Shown here: in pieces, positions 49,935 through 58,588 of the stretch
Position numbering within the stretch: the first letter of the stretch is position 1
Layout: each line of letters opens with the position of its first letter
From: Mycobacterium sp. PO1
Lineage (GTDB): Bacteria > Actinomycetota > Actinomycetes > Mycobacteriales > Mycobacteriaceae
Direction of reading: 5' to 3'
DNA: 63,085 nt
NCBI RefSeq assembly: GCF_017312405.1
Contig: NZ_BLTG01000047.1
Location: 1-63,085, forward strand
Position numbers and translations under genes: made by a program
The notes under the pieces: generated by a model
What the model was told of the DNA's origin: nothing
What the model saw: the letters and a program-made list of their open reading frames with translations, nothing else
Databases searched by the model: none

Positions 49935-50779
49935 ATTTTGCGAACCCGCAGCGGAGCGCCTTCGACCTCACCGGGAAAGTGGTGGTCATCGTCGGCGGCG
50001 GACAGATGCCGGGCGACAAGATCGGCAACGGCCGCGCGACGGCCCTCGTGGCCGCACGGCACGGCGCAGAGGTGGTAGCCGCCGATGTGAACATGGCCGC
50101 AGCGCAGGAAACCGTCGACATGGTGCTGGCCGAGGGTGGAACGGCCTACGCCGTGCACGCCGACGTGGCGGAGAAGGACGATTGCGAGCACATCTTCGAT
50201 GTCGTCATGCAACGCAGCGGCCGAGTCGACGGCATGGTCTACAGCGTCGCGATCAATCCGCCGTTCGACCGCGAACGCAACGAGATGTCCCTGGAGAACT
50301 TCAACAAGGGCATCGACGTCAACATGCTGGGTTGCTTCTACTGCAATCTGTTCGCCGCGCAATGCATGGAGAAGAACGAGGGTTCCAGCACCGGCAGCAT
50401 CGTCAACTTCTCCTCGATCGCGAGCCTGAAGAACGAAGTCGGCCTGAACATCGGGATCATGCCCTACGCCCTCGGCAAGTGCGGGCTGAACTACATCACC
50501 GAATTGACCGCGGCACAGTATGCCGATGTCGGCGTCCGCGCCAATACATTGATGTTGGGACCGATCGATTCCACCCTCGGAAACCACGACTCACAGAATT
50601 TGTTCGGGCTGACCGCCGATGAGGTCGATGCCGTCTACAACGAAGTCCTCAGGCTGAAGATGGGGCGCGCCAGCAGCTGGGAGACCGCTTACGCAGCGCT
50701 CTATCTGCTCGCCGATGAGTCTCGATTCATGACCGGTCAGCAGATCCGGTTCGACGGCGGTGCGACCCTGGTGCGTTGA
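49925..50779 (+). CDS. Short-chain dehydrogenase/reductase
   Basis: A 284-residue protein from ATG 49925, overlapping the ferredoxin gene. The Rossmann glycine motif is unusual: VGGGQMPGDKIGNGRA (about 24-39) carries a short insertion compared with TGxxxGxG. VHADVAEKDD, NFSSIAS (catalytic Ser) and YALGK (YxxxK) are present, as is the C-terminal GQQIRFDGGATLV. It probably oxidises the alcohol formed by the P450. A 203-base gap with a perfect 16-base palindrome separates it from yebC. Confidence 0.9.
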   Translation: MSVDFANPQRSAFDLTGKVVVIVGGGQMPGDKIGNGRATALVAARHGAEVVAADVNMAAAQETVDMVLAEGGTAYAVHADVAEKDDCEHIFDVVMQRSGRVDGMVYSVAINPPFDRERNEMSLENFNKGIDVNMLGCFYCNLFAAQCMEKNEGSSTGSIVNFSSIASLKNEVGLNIGIMPYALGKCGLNYITELTAAQYADVGVRANTLMLGPIDSTLGNHDSQNLFGLTADEVDAVYNEVLRLKMGRASSWETAYAALYLLADESRFMTGQQIRFDGGATLVR

Positions 50780-50841
50780 GCCGCCACCCCGCCGGTGACC
50801 GGCAGGACCAGCCGCGAGAAGGAGCGCGCGGTGTTCCGATC

Positions 50842-50857
50842 GACGCAGATCTGCGTC
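50842..50857. other. Perfect 16-base palindrome between the cassette and yebC
   Basis: GACGCAGATCTGCGTC is self-complementary over its full length. It lies 62 bases past the SDR stop and 125 bases before yebC. It could be an operator for the yebC promoter or part of a terminator for the cassette. Confidence 0.4.
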
Positions 50858-50982
50858 AGATCCCGACTTCTCCGACTGCGCCCGTGTCGCGGCCACCGCT
50901 AGGCGCCCCGAGTCCGCTTTCGCATACCCGCCTACCCGTAGACTTGTCAGTCGACGTTTCACCGGAAAGAGGATGTACCTGC

Positions 50983-51738
50983 ATGAGCGGCCATTCCAAG
51001 TGGGCCACCACCAAGCACAAGAAGGCCGTCATCGACGCCCGCCGCGGCAAGATGTTCGCGAAGTTGATCAAGAACATCGAGGTCGCCGCCCGCGTCGGCG
51101 GCGGTGACCCGGCCGGTAATCCGACGCTCTACGACGCTATCCAGAAGGCCAAGAAGAGCTCGGTGCCCAACGACAACATCGAACGTGCCCGTAAGCGCGG
51201 CAGCGGCGAGGAGGCCGGCGGCGCGGACTGGCAGAACATCACCTACGAGGGCTACGGACCCAGCGGGGTGGCCGTGCTCGTCGAGTGTCTGACCGACAAC
51301 AAGAACCGGGCGGCCGGTGAGGTCCGGGTCGCGATGACCCGCAACGGCGGCAACATGGCCGACCCCGGTTCGGTGTCCTATCTGTTCTCCCGCAAGGGCA
51401 TCATCACGCTGGAGAAGAACGGCCTGTCCGAAGACGACGTTCTGGCCGCGGTCCTGGAGGCCGGCGCCGAGGAGATCAACGATCTCGGCGAGAGCTTCGA
51501 GATCATCTCAGAGCCAACCGATCTGGTCGCCGTGCGCACCGCGTTGCAGGAGGCGGGCATCGACTACGAATCGGCAGACGCGAGTTTCCAGCCCTCGGTG
51601 ACGGTCCCGGTCGACCTCGACGCCGCCCGCAAGGTGCTCAAACTCGTCGACGCGCTGGAAGACAGCGACGACGTCCAGGACGTCTACACGAACATCGACA
51701 TCCCCGACGACGTCGCCGCGGCCCTCGAGGAGGACTGA
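50983..51738 (+). CDS. YebC/TACO1-family translation/transcription factor
   Basis: A 251-residue protein from ATG 50983, with AGAGGA upstream; the longer open frame is not used. It starts MSGHSKWATTKHKK and has GKMFAKLIKNIEVAAR, SSVPNDNIERARKRG, the GPSGVAVLVECLTDN domain junction and an acidic C terminus (DVAAALEED), typical of YebC. Members help ribosomes through difficult sequences or act as DNA-binding regulators; the role in mycobacteria is not settled. It precedes ruvCAB as in other mycobacteria. Confidence 0.95.
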   Translation: MSGHSKWATTKHKKAVIDARRGKMFAKLIKNIEVAARVGGGDPAGNPTLYDAIQKAKKSSVPNDNIERARKRGSGEEAGGADWQNITYEGYGPSGVAVLVECLTDNKNRAAGEVRVAMTRNGGNMADPGSVSYLFSRKGIITLEKNGLSEDDVLAAVLEAGAEEINDLGESFEIISEPTDLVAVRTALQEAGIDYESADASFQPSVTVPVDLDAARKVLKLVDALEDSDDVQDVYTNIDIPDDVAAALEED

Positions 51739-51797
51739 GCCCGCCTCGGCTCACCGCGTGTCCCTACCCCGCATCGTCGGGGTCGACGGCTAGGCTC

Positions 51798-51813
51798 TCG
51801 AACAAATGTTCTC
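51798..51813 (+). promoter_or_regulatory. LexA (SOS) box upstream of ruvC
   Basis: TCGAAC-AAAT-GTTCTC matches the mycobacterial LexA site TCGAAC-N4-GTTCGA at all but the last two arm bases. It lies 16 bases before the ruvC start, as expected for SOS control of ruvCAB. Confidence 0.8.
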
Positions 51814-51828
51814 CGTGAGGATGCTGTC

Positions 51829-52386
51829 GTGCGAGTGATGGGTGTCGACCCCGGGTTGACGCGATGCGGCTTGTCCATGATCCAGAGTGGGCAGGGTCGC
51901 CAGGTGATCGCCCTCGACGTCGACGTCGTGCGCACCCCCGCCGAACAGCCGCTCCACAAGCGTCTGCTGACGATCTCCGACACCGTCGAGCACTGGATGG
52001 ACACCCATCTGCCCGATGTGGTCGCCATCGAGCGGGTGTTCTCCAACCAGAACGCCAACACCGCGATGGGCACCGCCCAGGCGGGTGGGGTCATCGCCCT
52101 GGCCGCGGCGCGTCGCGACATCGATGTGCACTTCCACACCCCAAGTGAGGTCAAGGCCGCCGTCACCGGCAACGGGCGTGCGGGCAAATCGCAGGTCACC
52201 GAGATGGTCACCCGAATCCTCGCGCTGCAGCAGAAACCGACGCCGGCCGACGCGGCGGACGCGCTCGCGCTGGCGATCTGCCACTGCTGGCGCGCGCCGA
52301 TGATCGCGCGCATGGCGGCCGCCGAGGCGATGGCCGCCGAGCAGCGCCGCAAGTACCAGGCCCGGCTCAAGGCGGTCCGCACATGA
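51829..52386 (+). CDS. ruvC: Holliday junction resolvase RuvC
   Basis: A 185-residue endonuclease from GTG 51829. The four acidic catalytic positions are visible: Asp7 in GVDPGL, Glu in AIERVFSNQN near 69, and the two Asp in ADAADALALAICH near 142-145. It cuts Holliday junctions as a dimer in complex with RuvAB. A LexA box lies upstream. Its stop overlaps the ruvA start (ATGA). Confidence 0.97.
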   Translation: MRVMGVDPGLTRCGLSMIQSGQGRQVIALDVDVVRTPAEQPLHKRLLTISDTVEHWMDTHLPDVVAIERVFSNQNANTAMGTAQAGGVIALAAARRDIDVHFHTPSEVKAAVTGNGRAGKSQVTEMVTRILALQQKPTPADAADALALAICHCWRAPMIARMAAAEAMAAEQRRKYQARLKAVRT

Positions 52387-52970
52387 TCGCCGCCGTGCGC
52401 GGGGAGGTGCTCGACATCGCTCTCGATCACGTCGTGATCGAGGCCGCCGGTGTGGGCTACAAGGTGATGGCCACGCCGGCGACGCTGGCGACGCTGCGCC
52501 GCGGATCCGAGGCCCGGCTCATCACCGCGATGATCGTGCGCGAAGACTCGATGACGCTGTACGGGTTCGCCGACTCCGACGCCCGCGACCTGTTCCTGAC
52601 CCTGCTCGGGGTGTCAGGTATCGGGCCGAGCATCGCGCTCGGTGCGCTGGCGATGTACGACGGCGCGAGTCTGCGCCAGGCCATCGGTGACGGGGACGTC
52701 ACCGCACTGACCAGAATCCCGAAGGTGGGCAAGAAGACCGCCGAACTGCTCGTGCTGACGTTGCGGGACAAGGTCGGGGTCGCGGTGTCCTCGAGCGTCG
52801 CGTCCGCGGGTGGTTTCACCGTGCGCGGGCCGGTGGTCGAAGCGCTCATCGGGCTGGGTTTCGCGCAGAAGCAGGCCGAGGAAGCCACCGACAAGGTGCT
52901 CGCCGACGATCCGGACGCCAACCAGTCGGTGGCGTTGCGCGCGGCGCTGTCCATGCTGGGCAAGAAGTGA
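52383..52970 (+). CDS. ruvA: Holliday junction DNA-binding protein RuvA
   Basis: A 195-residue protein from ATG 52383. Domain I (OB fold, GEVLDIALDHVVIEAAGVGY), domain II with two helix-hairpin-helix motifs (GVSGIGPSIALGAL and IPKVGKKTAELLVL) and domain III (GFAQKQAEEATDKVL), which contacts RuvB, are all present. It forms tetramers on Holliday junctions. One base separates it from ruvB. Confidence 0.97.
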   Translation: MIAAVRGEVLDIALDHVVIEAAGVGYKVMATPATLATLRRGSEARLITAMIVREDSMTLYGFADSDARDLFLTLLGVSGIGPSIALGALAMYDGASLRQAIGDGDVTALTRIPKVGKKTAELLVLTLRDKVGVAVSSSVASAGGFTVRGPVVEALIGLGFAQKQAEEATDKVLADDPDANQSVALRAALSMLGKK

Positions 52971-52971
52971 C

Positions 52972-54045
52972 ATGGGTCGTTTCTCGTCCGGCGCCGAGGA
53001 GCCCGAAGATGCCGACGACCGGGAGGTCACGCCCGCTCTGACAGTGGGCGAAGGCGACATCGACGCCAGCTTGCGGCCCCGCTCCCTCGGCGAGTTCATC
53101 GGTCAGCCACGGGTCCGTGAGCAGCTGCAGCTGGTGCTCGAGGGCGCCAAGAATCGCGGCGGCACCCCCGACCACATCCTGCTGTCCGGTCCGCCCGGGC
53201 TGGGCAAGACCTCGCTGGCGATGATCATCGCCGCCGAACTCGGCTCGTCGCTGCGGGTCACGTCGGGCCCGGCCCTCGAACGCGCCGGGGATCTGGCCGC
53301 GATGCTGTCGAATCTCGTCGAACACGACGTGTTGTTCATCGACGAGATCCATCGCATCGCCCGGCCGGCCGAGGAGATGCTGTACCTGGCGATGGAGGAC
53401 TTCCGCGTCGACGTGGTGGTCGGCAAAGGGCCGGGCGCCACCTCGATCCCGCTGGAGGTGGCACCGTTCACGCTGGTCGGGGCCACCACCAGATCCGGCG
53501 CTCTCACCGGCCCACTGCGGGACCGCTTCGGTTTCACCGCGCACATGGACTTCTACGAGCCCGCCGAGCTGGAGCGGGTGCTGGCCCGGTCGGCGGGCAT
53601 CCTCGGGATCGAGCTGGGTGCCGAGGCCGCCGCCGAGATCGCCCGCCGCTCCCGCGGCACCCCGCGCATCGCCAACCGGCTCCTGCGCCGCGTCCGCGAC
53701 TACGCCGAGGTGCGCGCCGACGGCGTCATCACCCGCGACATCGCCAAGTACGCGCTCGAGGTCTACGACGTCGACGAGCTCGGCCTCGACCGTCTCGATC
53801 GGGCGGTGCTGACGGCGCTCACCCGCAGCTTCGGCGGCGGACCGGTCGGGGTGTCCACGCTCGCGGTGGCGGTGGGGGAGGAAGCCACCACCGTCGAGGA
53901 GGTGTGCGAACCGTTCCTGGTGCGGGCGGGCATGATCGCGCGGACCCCCCGGGGGCGGGTGGCCACGGCGCTGGCCTGGACGCACTTGGGTCTGACGCCG
54001 CCGAGCGGAGCCGTGGGGCTGGGCCAGGGCGGGCTGTTCGACTAG
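52972..54045 (+). CDS. ruvB: Holliday junction branch-migration ATPase RuvB
   Basis: A 357-residue AAA+ motor from ATG 52972. Walker A GPPGLGKTS, Walker B FIDEIHRI, sensor 1 GATTRSG, the arginine finger in GPLRDRFGF and the C-terminal winged helix (GMIARTPRGRVATALAWTHLG) are present. It drives branch migration with RuvA. The N terminus is slightly extended and acidic (GAEEPEDADDRE). Confidence 0.97.
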   Translation: MGRFSSGAEEPEDADDREVTPALTVGEGDIDASLRPRSLGEFIGQPRVREQLQLVLEGAKNRGGTPDHILLSGPPGLGKTSLAMIIAAELGSSLRVTSGPALERAGDLAAMLSNLVEHDVLFIDEIHRIARPAEEMLYLAMEDFRVDVVVGKGPGATSIPLEVAPFTLVGATTRSGALTGPLRDRFGFTAHMDFYEPAELERVLARSAGILGIELGAEAAAEIARRSRGTPRIANRLLRRVRDYAEVRADGVITRDIAKYALEVYDVDELGLDRLDRAVLTALTRSFGGGPVGVSTLAVAVGEEATTVEEVCEPFLVRAGMIARTPRGRVATALAWTHLGLTPPSGAVGLGQGGLFD

Positions 54046-54141
54046 CTGGGCTCGTCACCGGGCGCGGCGAAACTGGTTGCCGCCCGAGGTTATGCCGAAG
54101 CCGGCACGGGTATCCGCTGGGCATATCCGAGGAGGAGAATC

Positions 54142-54855
54142 ATGGCTGACACCACCACCCGCAGTCGCGGCGGCGCGCTGCACATTCCCCGCAGTCGCGG
54201 TGCCGCCAGCGGGCTTCTGGTCATCGTTCTGGGTCTGTGGGGCGCGCTGGTGCCCTTTGTCGGGCCCTACTTCAATTTCGCCTTCAGCCCCGATCAGGCG
54301 TGGACCTGGACGGCGGGACGTGGCTGGCTGGAGGTGCTGCCCGGCGTCGTCGCCGTCGTCGGCGGCTTCCTGATGCTGACCTCACGCAACCGCGCCACCG
54401 CCATGCTCGGCACGTGGATGGCGATCATCGCCGGGGCGTGGTTCGTGGTCGGACGTGCGTTGGCCGGCCCGCTGGGACTCGGTGAGGTCGGTGTTCCGGT
54501 GGCCTCCACCGAGGCCCAGCGGGTGTGGTTGGAGCTGACCTACTTCTACGGTCTCGGCGCGGTCATCGTGTTCCTGGGTGCGCTGGCGTTGGGACGGCTG
54601 TCGGTGCGCAGTGCACGCGACATCGCTTACGCCGAGACCCGGGCACACGCCTTGGCCGACCGTGACGCCGTAACCGACCGCGACGCCGTGGCCGACCGCG
54701 ACACCGTGGCCGACCGTGACGCCGTGGCCGACCGCGACGCCGAGGTCACCACGCACCACGACGCGGCTGTCGCTCACAAGCCGTCGGCGCGGGAGCGGCT
54801 GTCGTCGCTGTTCGGTCGCCGGGGCCGGCATGACGACCACAAGCTAGCGGTCTAG
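54142..54855 (+). CDS. Four-helix membrane protein with an Asp-Arg repeat tail
   Basis: A 237-residue protein from ATG 54142 with GGAGGAG upstream. After a short basic start there are four membrane segments (about 20-40, 68-85, 92-110 and 135-152). The cytoplasmic tail has five copies of a six-residue repeat (ADRDAV and variants, about 172-201) encoded by an 18-bp tandem repeat, then a basic end with RERLSSLFGRRGRHDDHK. I do not recognise the family. Homologues of the membrane part may be common, but the repeat is likely to vary in length between strains. Confidence 0.8.
   Translation: MADTTTRSRGGALHIPRSRGAASGLLVIVLGLWGALVPFVGPYFNFAFSPDQAWTWTAGRGWLEVLPGVVAVVGGFLMLTSRNRATAMLGTWMAIIAGAWFVVGRALAGPLGLGEVGVPVASTEAQRVWLELTYFYGLGAVIVFLGALALGRLSVRSARDIAYAETRAHALADRDAVTDRDAVADRDTVADRDAVADRDAEVTTHHDAAVAHKPSARERLSSLFGRRGRHDDHKLAV
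54655..54744 (+). repeat. 18-bp in-frame tandem repeat, five copies
   Basis: The unit GCCGACCGYGACGCCGTG repeats five times with few substitutions (units starting at 54655, 54673, 54691, 54709, 54727). It encodes ADRDAV-type hexapeptides in the tail of the membrane protein and is a candidate length-variable locus. Confidence 0.9.
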
Positions 54856-57800
54856 CAGGCCGAGCAGCCGCAGATCGCTGACGTACTTGGCGATGATGCC
54901 GCGCGTGATGTGCGGGATGTCCTTGTCGGGACCGATCTTGGCTTCCTGCACGGCCGCCCGGAATCGGTCGGTGGGCGCCACCGACCCGCGCAGGGGCGTC
55001 TCGGGCCGTTGATAGTTGTGCAACAACGGCAGCAGAGAACCCTGGCGCTGGCGTTCCGGCAGCGCGCGCATCGCGGTCTCGAAGCGTGTCAGCCACGTGT
55101 GGTACTCGCCGACGCGGCGCACCGGCACGCCGGATTCGATGATCCAGTCGACGAACTCGTCGAGTCCGATGCCATCGTCGTACGGGTTCATCACGTGGTA
55201 GGTCTCGAAGGCCGGGCCGGTGAGCGGGCCGAGGGTCGAGATCGCCTCGGCGATGAACTCCACTGGCAGACCGTCGTAGTGGGCGCGTTGCCTGCGGCCG
55301 TCGGCGTCGAGTTCGTAAAAGGAGTCCGGGGCGATGCCGGTGGCCACCAGGCTCAGGATCAGCCGGGTGAACATGTCGGGCAGGTTCAACTGACCGGCGT
55401 AGCTGGTGTCGGCGAGAATCATGTCGCAGCGGAACACCGAGACAGGCAGTCCGAAGGCCTCATTGGCCTCGCGTAGCAGCACCTCACCTGCCCATTTGCT
55501 GTTCGAGTAACCGTTGGCGTATCCGGTCGCGGGGTCGTCGTCGACCGCGCGCGTCGCGCTGATCTGCCGGATGTCGCCGTCCTCGGTGAACCGGCCCGGC
55601 TCGATCCCGGCGGCCACGCCGATGGTCGAGGTGTAGACGAACGGCTTGAGCTTGCTGGTGAGAGCGAGCTTGATCAGCTCGGCCGTGCCGACGACGTTGG
55701 GGCCGAACAACTCCCGATACGGCAGCACGTGATTGACCAACGCCGCCGGGTCGACGATGAGGTCCACGGTGTCGGCCAGGCGCTGCCACGTCGACGCGTC
55801 CAGTCCGAGGTCGGGGTCGCCCTTGTCGCCGGCGAGCACCTCGAGGTGGCCGTCGGCCATCTCGAGGTAGTGCGCCAGCAGGTCGGGATCCCCGCTGTCG
55901 AAGGTCCGGTCGAGCCGGTCGCGGGCTGCGACGTCGTCTCGGCCGCGAACCAGACAGATCACGGTGCCGCCCACCAGCTGCATCCGTTGCAGCCAGTCCA
56001 ACGCCAGGTAACGGCCGAGGAACCCGGTGGCACCGGTGAGCAGCACCGTGCGGACCTGCGCGCTCGGGCCGGGCAGCGCCGACGCGGCGGCCAGCGTCTG
56101 AGCATCGATGAACCTGTCCAGCGTGAGGTCGCGGGCGTGTGCCTGTGCTGCGCCCGCGCCGTGCACCGAGGCGAAGGTGGGCCGGCTGGCGCCCGGCTCC
56201 CGCACGGCCTCGATGTACCCGGCGAGCGCGGCGAGATCGTTGGCGGGGCTGACGATCACCGATACCGGAACCTCGACGTCGAAGACGTCGGCCAGCAGAT
56301 TGGCGAACGTCAGTGCCGACAGGGAGTCACCCCCGAGGTCGGTGAAGTGGGCATCGGGGGCGATGTCGGTCGACGTCGCGCCCAGCAGCGCTGCCGCGGC
56401 CCGAACGATCGTGTCCTGCACCGGGCCCTGGCTGCCATCGCGCCGCAGCGACTGCAACTCGTCGGACTGCTCGGCCGCCAGCTCGGAGTACAGCGTCTCG
56501 AGTTGGTCGCCGTACCGCTCTTTCAACTTCGGCCGGGCCAGCTTGCGGATACCGGTGAGCATCCCGTTCTCGGTGGTCCACGGCGTCGTCTCGATCAGGA
56601 AGTCCCGAGGTATCTCGAACGATTGCAAGCCGCCGGTCCGTGCGACCTCGTGAAGCGATTGTGCGACAGCTGATTTCGGATCCGAAGTGGCCAAGGCTTC
56701 TTCGGTCGGCACGACCACCGCGAGCAGATACGGGCGGGCACTGTTGCCGTAGAGATAGATCTGGCGGATCAGCGGGCTGTCGGCGAAACTGGCTTCCAGC
56801 GCCGACACGGCGACGAACTCGCCCTGGGAGAGCTTTACGACGTTGTTGCGCCGGTCGAGATAGACCAGGTGGTCGGGTCCGACCTCGGCGACGATGTCTC
56901 CGGTGCGGTAGTAGCCGTCGGCGTCGAACATCGCCGCGGTCACCTCCGGCCGTCGGTAGTACCCGGGAATCAGTGTCTCGGACTTGACCAGCAATTCCCC
57001 GCGGGGATGCGGGCGGTCGGTGTGGAAGTAGCCGAGTTCGGGCACGTCGAGCAGTGTGTAGTCCGACACCGGTGGCCGCTGGACCTGTCCGTCGACGAAC
57101 ACCGCGCCCGCTTCGGTGGACCCGTAGCCGTCGACGAGGTGGATGCCGAGCAGCTCCTCGGCGAACGCGGTCATCTCGGGTGACAGGGGAGCGGACCCGG
57201 TCATCGCGGTCACGTAACGACCGCCGAGCACTTCGGTGCGCATCTGCGCGAACACGGCGGCGGTGTCGTCGTCGGCTCGTTTGCCCAGGATCGTGTCGAA
57301 CTCGTTTCTGATCGTGTCCCAGATTCGTGGCACGAACGACAACTGAGTGGGACGGACCAGCGCGAGGTCCTCGAGGAAGGTCGAAAGATCGCTGCGCGCA
57401 GAGAAATACGCGGTCCCGCCCGCGCCCAGGGTGCCGTAGAGCAGGCCGCGGCCCATCATGTGGCTCATCGGCAGGAAGTTCAGGGTGATCGATGGCGCGG
57501 AGCTGTGATCGCCCCAGTTCGCGCGGAAGGACTGCCGCCAGGCGCCGGCTGCCAACCGCTCGGGATACATGGCTCCCTTCGGTGCGCCCGTACTTCCCGA
57601 GGTGTAGATGAGCAGGGCGAGTGGGTTGTCGTCGGTCGCGAGGGTGGGGGTACGGGGCGGCAGTTCGGCGCCCCGTTCGACGAGTTCACCGATTGTCGTG
57701 AGGTCAACGGCGGTGCCGCTGTGCCGACGCAGGGTGTTTCGCGCGGTGGCCACTGCTTCGCGGTGGTCGTCGAGTTCGGGGAGCGTGTCGAAGACGACGA

Positions 57801-58350
57801 CCCGCGAGACGGTGGGAGTGGTGAGGGCCAGTTCGACGGCGTCGGCCAGATGTTCGACGGCGGAGGCGATGAGTACGGGTTCGGTCTCGGCGACGATCGG
57901 TGCCAGCGCAGAGAGCGCTGCGCTGGTCTGCAGTGGGACCGAAACAGCGCCGATCGACGCCAGCGCCATGTCGATGGTCGTGTAGTCCACGCTGGTGAAG
58001 CCCAACAGCGCCACCCGGTCGCCCGGGGCGACGTCGTCGAGCGCCGCAGCCAGAGCGCCGATGCGCCGGGACAGTTCACCGTAGGTGACGGTGTCGAAGT
58101 GGGGCAGCAGTCTCGCAGCGGTCCGCCCGCTCTGCGGGTCAGTGGTGAATTCGACGGCGCGTTGACCCAGTGCCGGTCGCTCGGCGTAGCCCTCGAGCAC
58201 GGTCGCGATGATGTCGGGCAGTCGCATGTCGGGTCGATCCAGGGCCGACGAGACCGCCTCGTCGGGCATCGCGGCGGCGAATTGCGGATCGGTGGAGCGC
58301 AATTGGGCGATGCGGTCAACGATCTGCGGTTCAGGGTCGTGGTGTGTCAT
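54844..58350 (-). CDS. Carboxylic acid reductase (FadD9-type)
   Basis: A 1168-residue protein; ATG 58350 with GAGGA 7 bases upstream is preferred to the TTG one codon earlier. Three modules: an adenylation domain with YTSGSTGAPKG (about 248-258), DGYGSTEAG and YRTGD; a phosphopantetheine carrier domain with DLGGDSLSALTF (Ser near 673); and a reductase domain with LLTGATGFLGRYL (about 773) and the YSNSKWAGE catalytic Tyr/Lys (about 948). It reduces carboxylic acids to aldehydes using ATP and NADPH after activation by a phosphopantetheinyl transferase encoded elsewhere. Length matches characterised Mycobacterium and Nocardia enzymes. It lies near an aldehyde dehydrogenase and gabT. Confidence 0.95.
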   Translation of the reverse strand: MTHHDPEPQIVDRIAQLRSTDPQFAAAMPDEAVSSALDRPDMRLPDIIATVLEGYAERPALGQRAVEFTTDPQSGRTAARLLPHFDTVTYGELSRRIGALAAALDDVAPGDRVALLGFTSVDYTTIDMALASIGAVSVPLQTSAALSALAPIVAETEPVLIASAVEHLADAVELALTTPTVSRVVVFDTLPELDDHREAVATARNTLRRHSGTAVDLTTIGELVERGAELPPRTPTLATDDNPLALLIYTSGSTGAPKGAMYPERLAAGAWRQSFRANWGDHSSAPSITLNFLPMSHMMGRGLLYGTLGAGGTAYFSARSDLSTFLEDLALVRPTQLSFVPRIWDTIRNEFDTILGKRADDDTAAVFAQMRTEVLGGRYVTAMTGSAPLSPEMTAFAEELLGIHLVDGYGSTEAGAVFVDGQVQRPPVSDYTLLDVPELGYFHTDRPHPRGELLVKSETLIPGYYRRPEVTAAMFDADGYYRTGDIVAEVGPDHLVYLDRRNNVVKLSQGEFVAVSALEASFADSPLIRQIYLYGNSARPYLLAVVVPTEEALATSDPKSAVAQSLHEVARTGGLQSFEIPRDFLIETTPWTTENGMLTGIRKLARPKLKERYGDQLETLYSELAAEQSDELQSLRRDGSQGPVQDTIVRAAAALLGATSTDIAPDAHFTDLGGDSLSALTFANLLADVFDVEVPVSVIVSPANDLAALAGYIEAVREPGASRPTFASVHGAGAAQAHARDLTLDRFIDAQTLAAASALPGPSAQVRTVLLTGATGFLGRYLALDWLQRMQLVGGTVICLVRGRDDVAARDRLDRTFDSGDPDLLAHYLEMADGHLEVLAGDKGDPDLGLDASTWQRLADTVDLIVDPAALVNHVLPYRELFGPNVVGTAELIKLALTSKLKPFVYTSTIGVAAGIEPGRFTEDGDIRQISATRAVDDDPATGYANGYSNSKWAGEVLLREANEAFGLPVSVFRCDMILADTSYAGQLNLPDMFTRLILSLVATGIAPDSFYELDADGRRQRAHYDGLPVEFIAEAISTLGPLTGPAFETYHVMNPYDDGIGLDEFVDWIIESGVPVRRVGEYHTWLTRFETAMRALPERQRQGSLLPLLHNYQRPETPLRGSVAPTDRFRAAVQEAKIGPDKDIPHITRGIIAKYVSDLRLLGLLDR

Positions 58351-58413
58351 CAACCATCCTCGAAGCGAATCTGGGACATCGGGGGCGCGTCGTTGCGTCT
58401 GCCAAAAACTACG

Positions 58414-58426
58414 TTAGTAAAACTAA
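58414..58426. promoter_or_regulatory. Palindrome upstream of the carboxylic acid reductase gene
   Basis: TTAGT-AAA-ACTAA is a perfect 5-base inverted repeat in an AT-rich patch 64 bases before the reductase start. It has the look of a small repressor operator; no regulator gene is adjacent. Confidence 0.4.
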
Positions 58427-58543
58427 ATGTATTCCAGCCGGGTGCCCCCGGGGGCTGTCAATCTGCTGTGCATCGCGGATCGCCGGATCGCACTCAGCGT
58501 CGTCGCGCCGGTTGTGCTGCCGTCCCGCGGGGTAGTCTTGTGT

Positions 58544-58566
58544 AGATCAACTAATTAATGTGATCT
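58544..58566. promoter_or_regulatory. Inverted repeat upstream of the P450-like fragment
   Basis: AGATCA-N11-TGATCT (58544-58549 and 58561-58566) surrounds an AT-rich centre (ACTAATTAATG) 22 bases before ATG 58589. It may be an operator or overlap the promoter (TTGTGT at 58538 with TGATCT 17 bases later). Confidence 0.4.
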
Positions 58567-58588
58567 GACTCACGGAAGGAGAGCGGCG

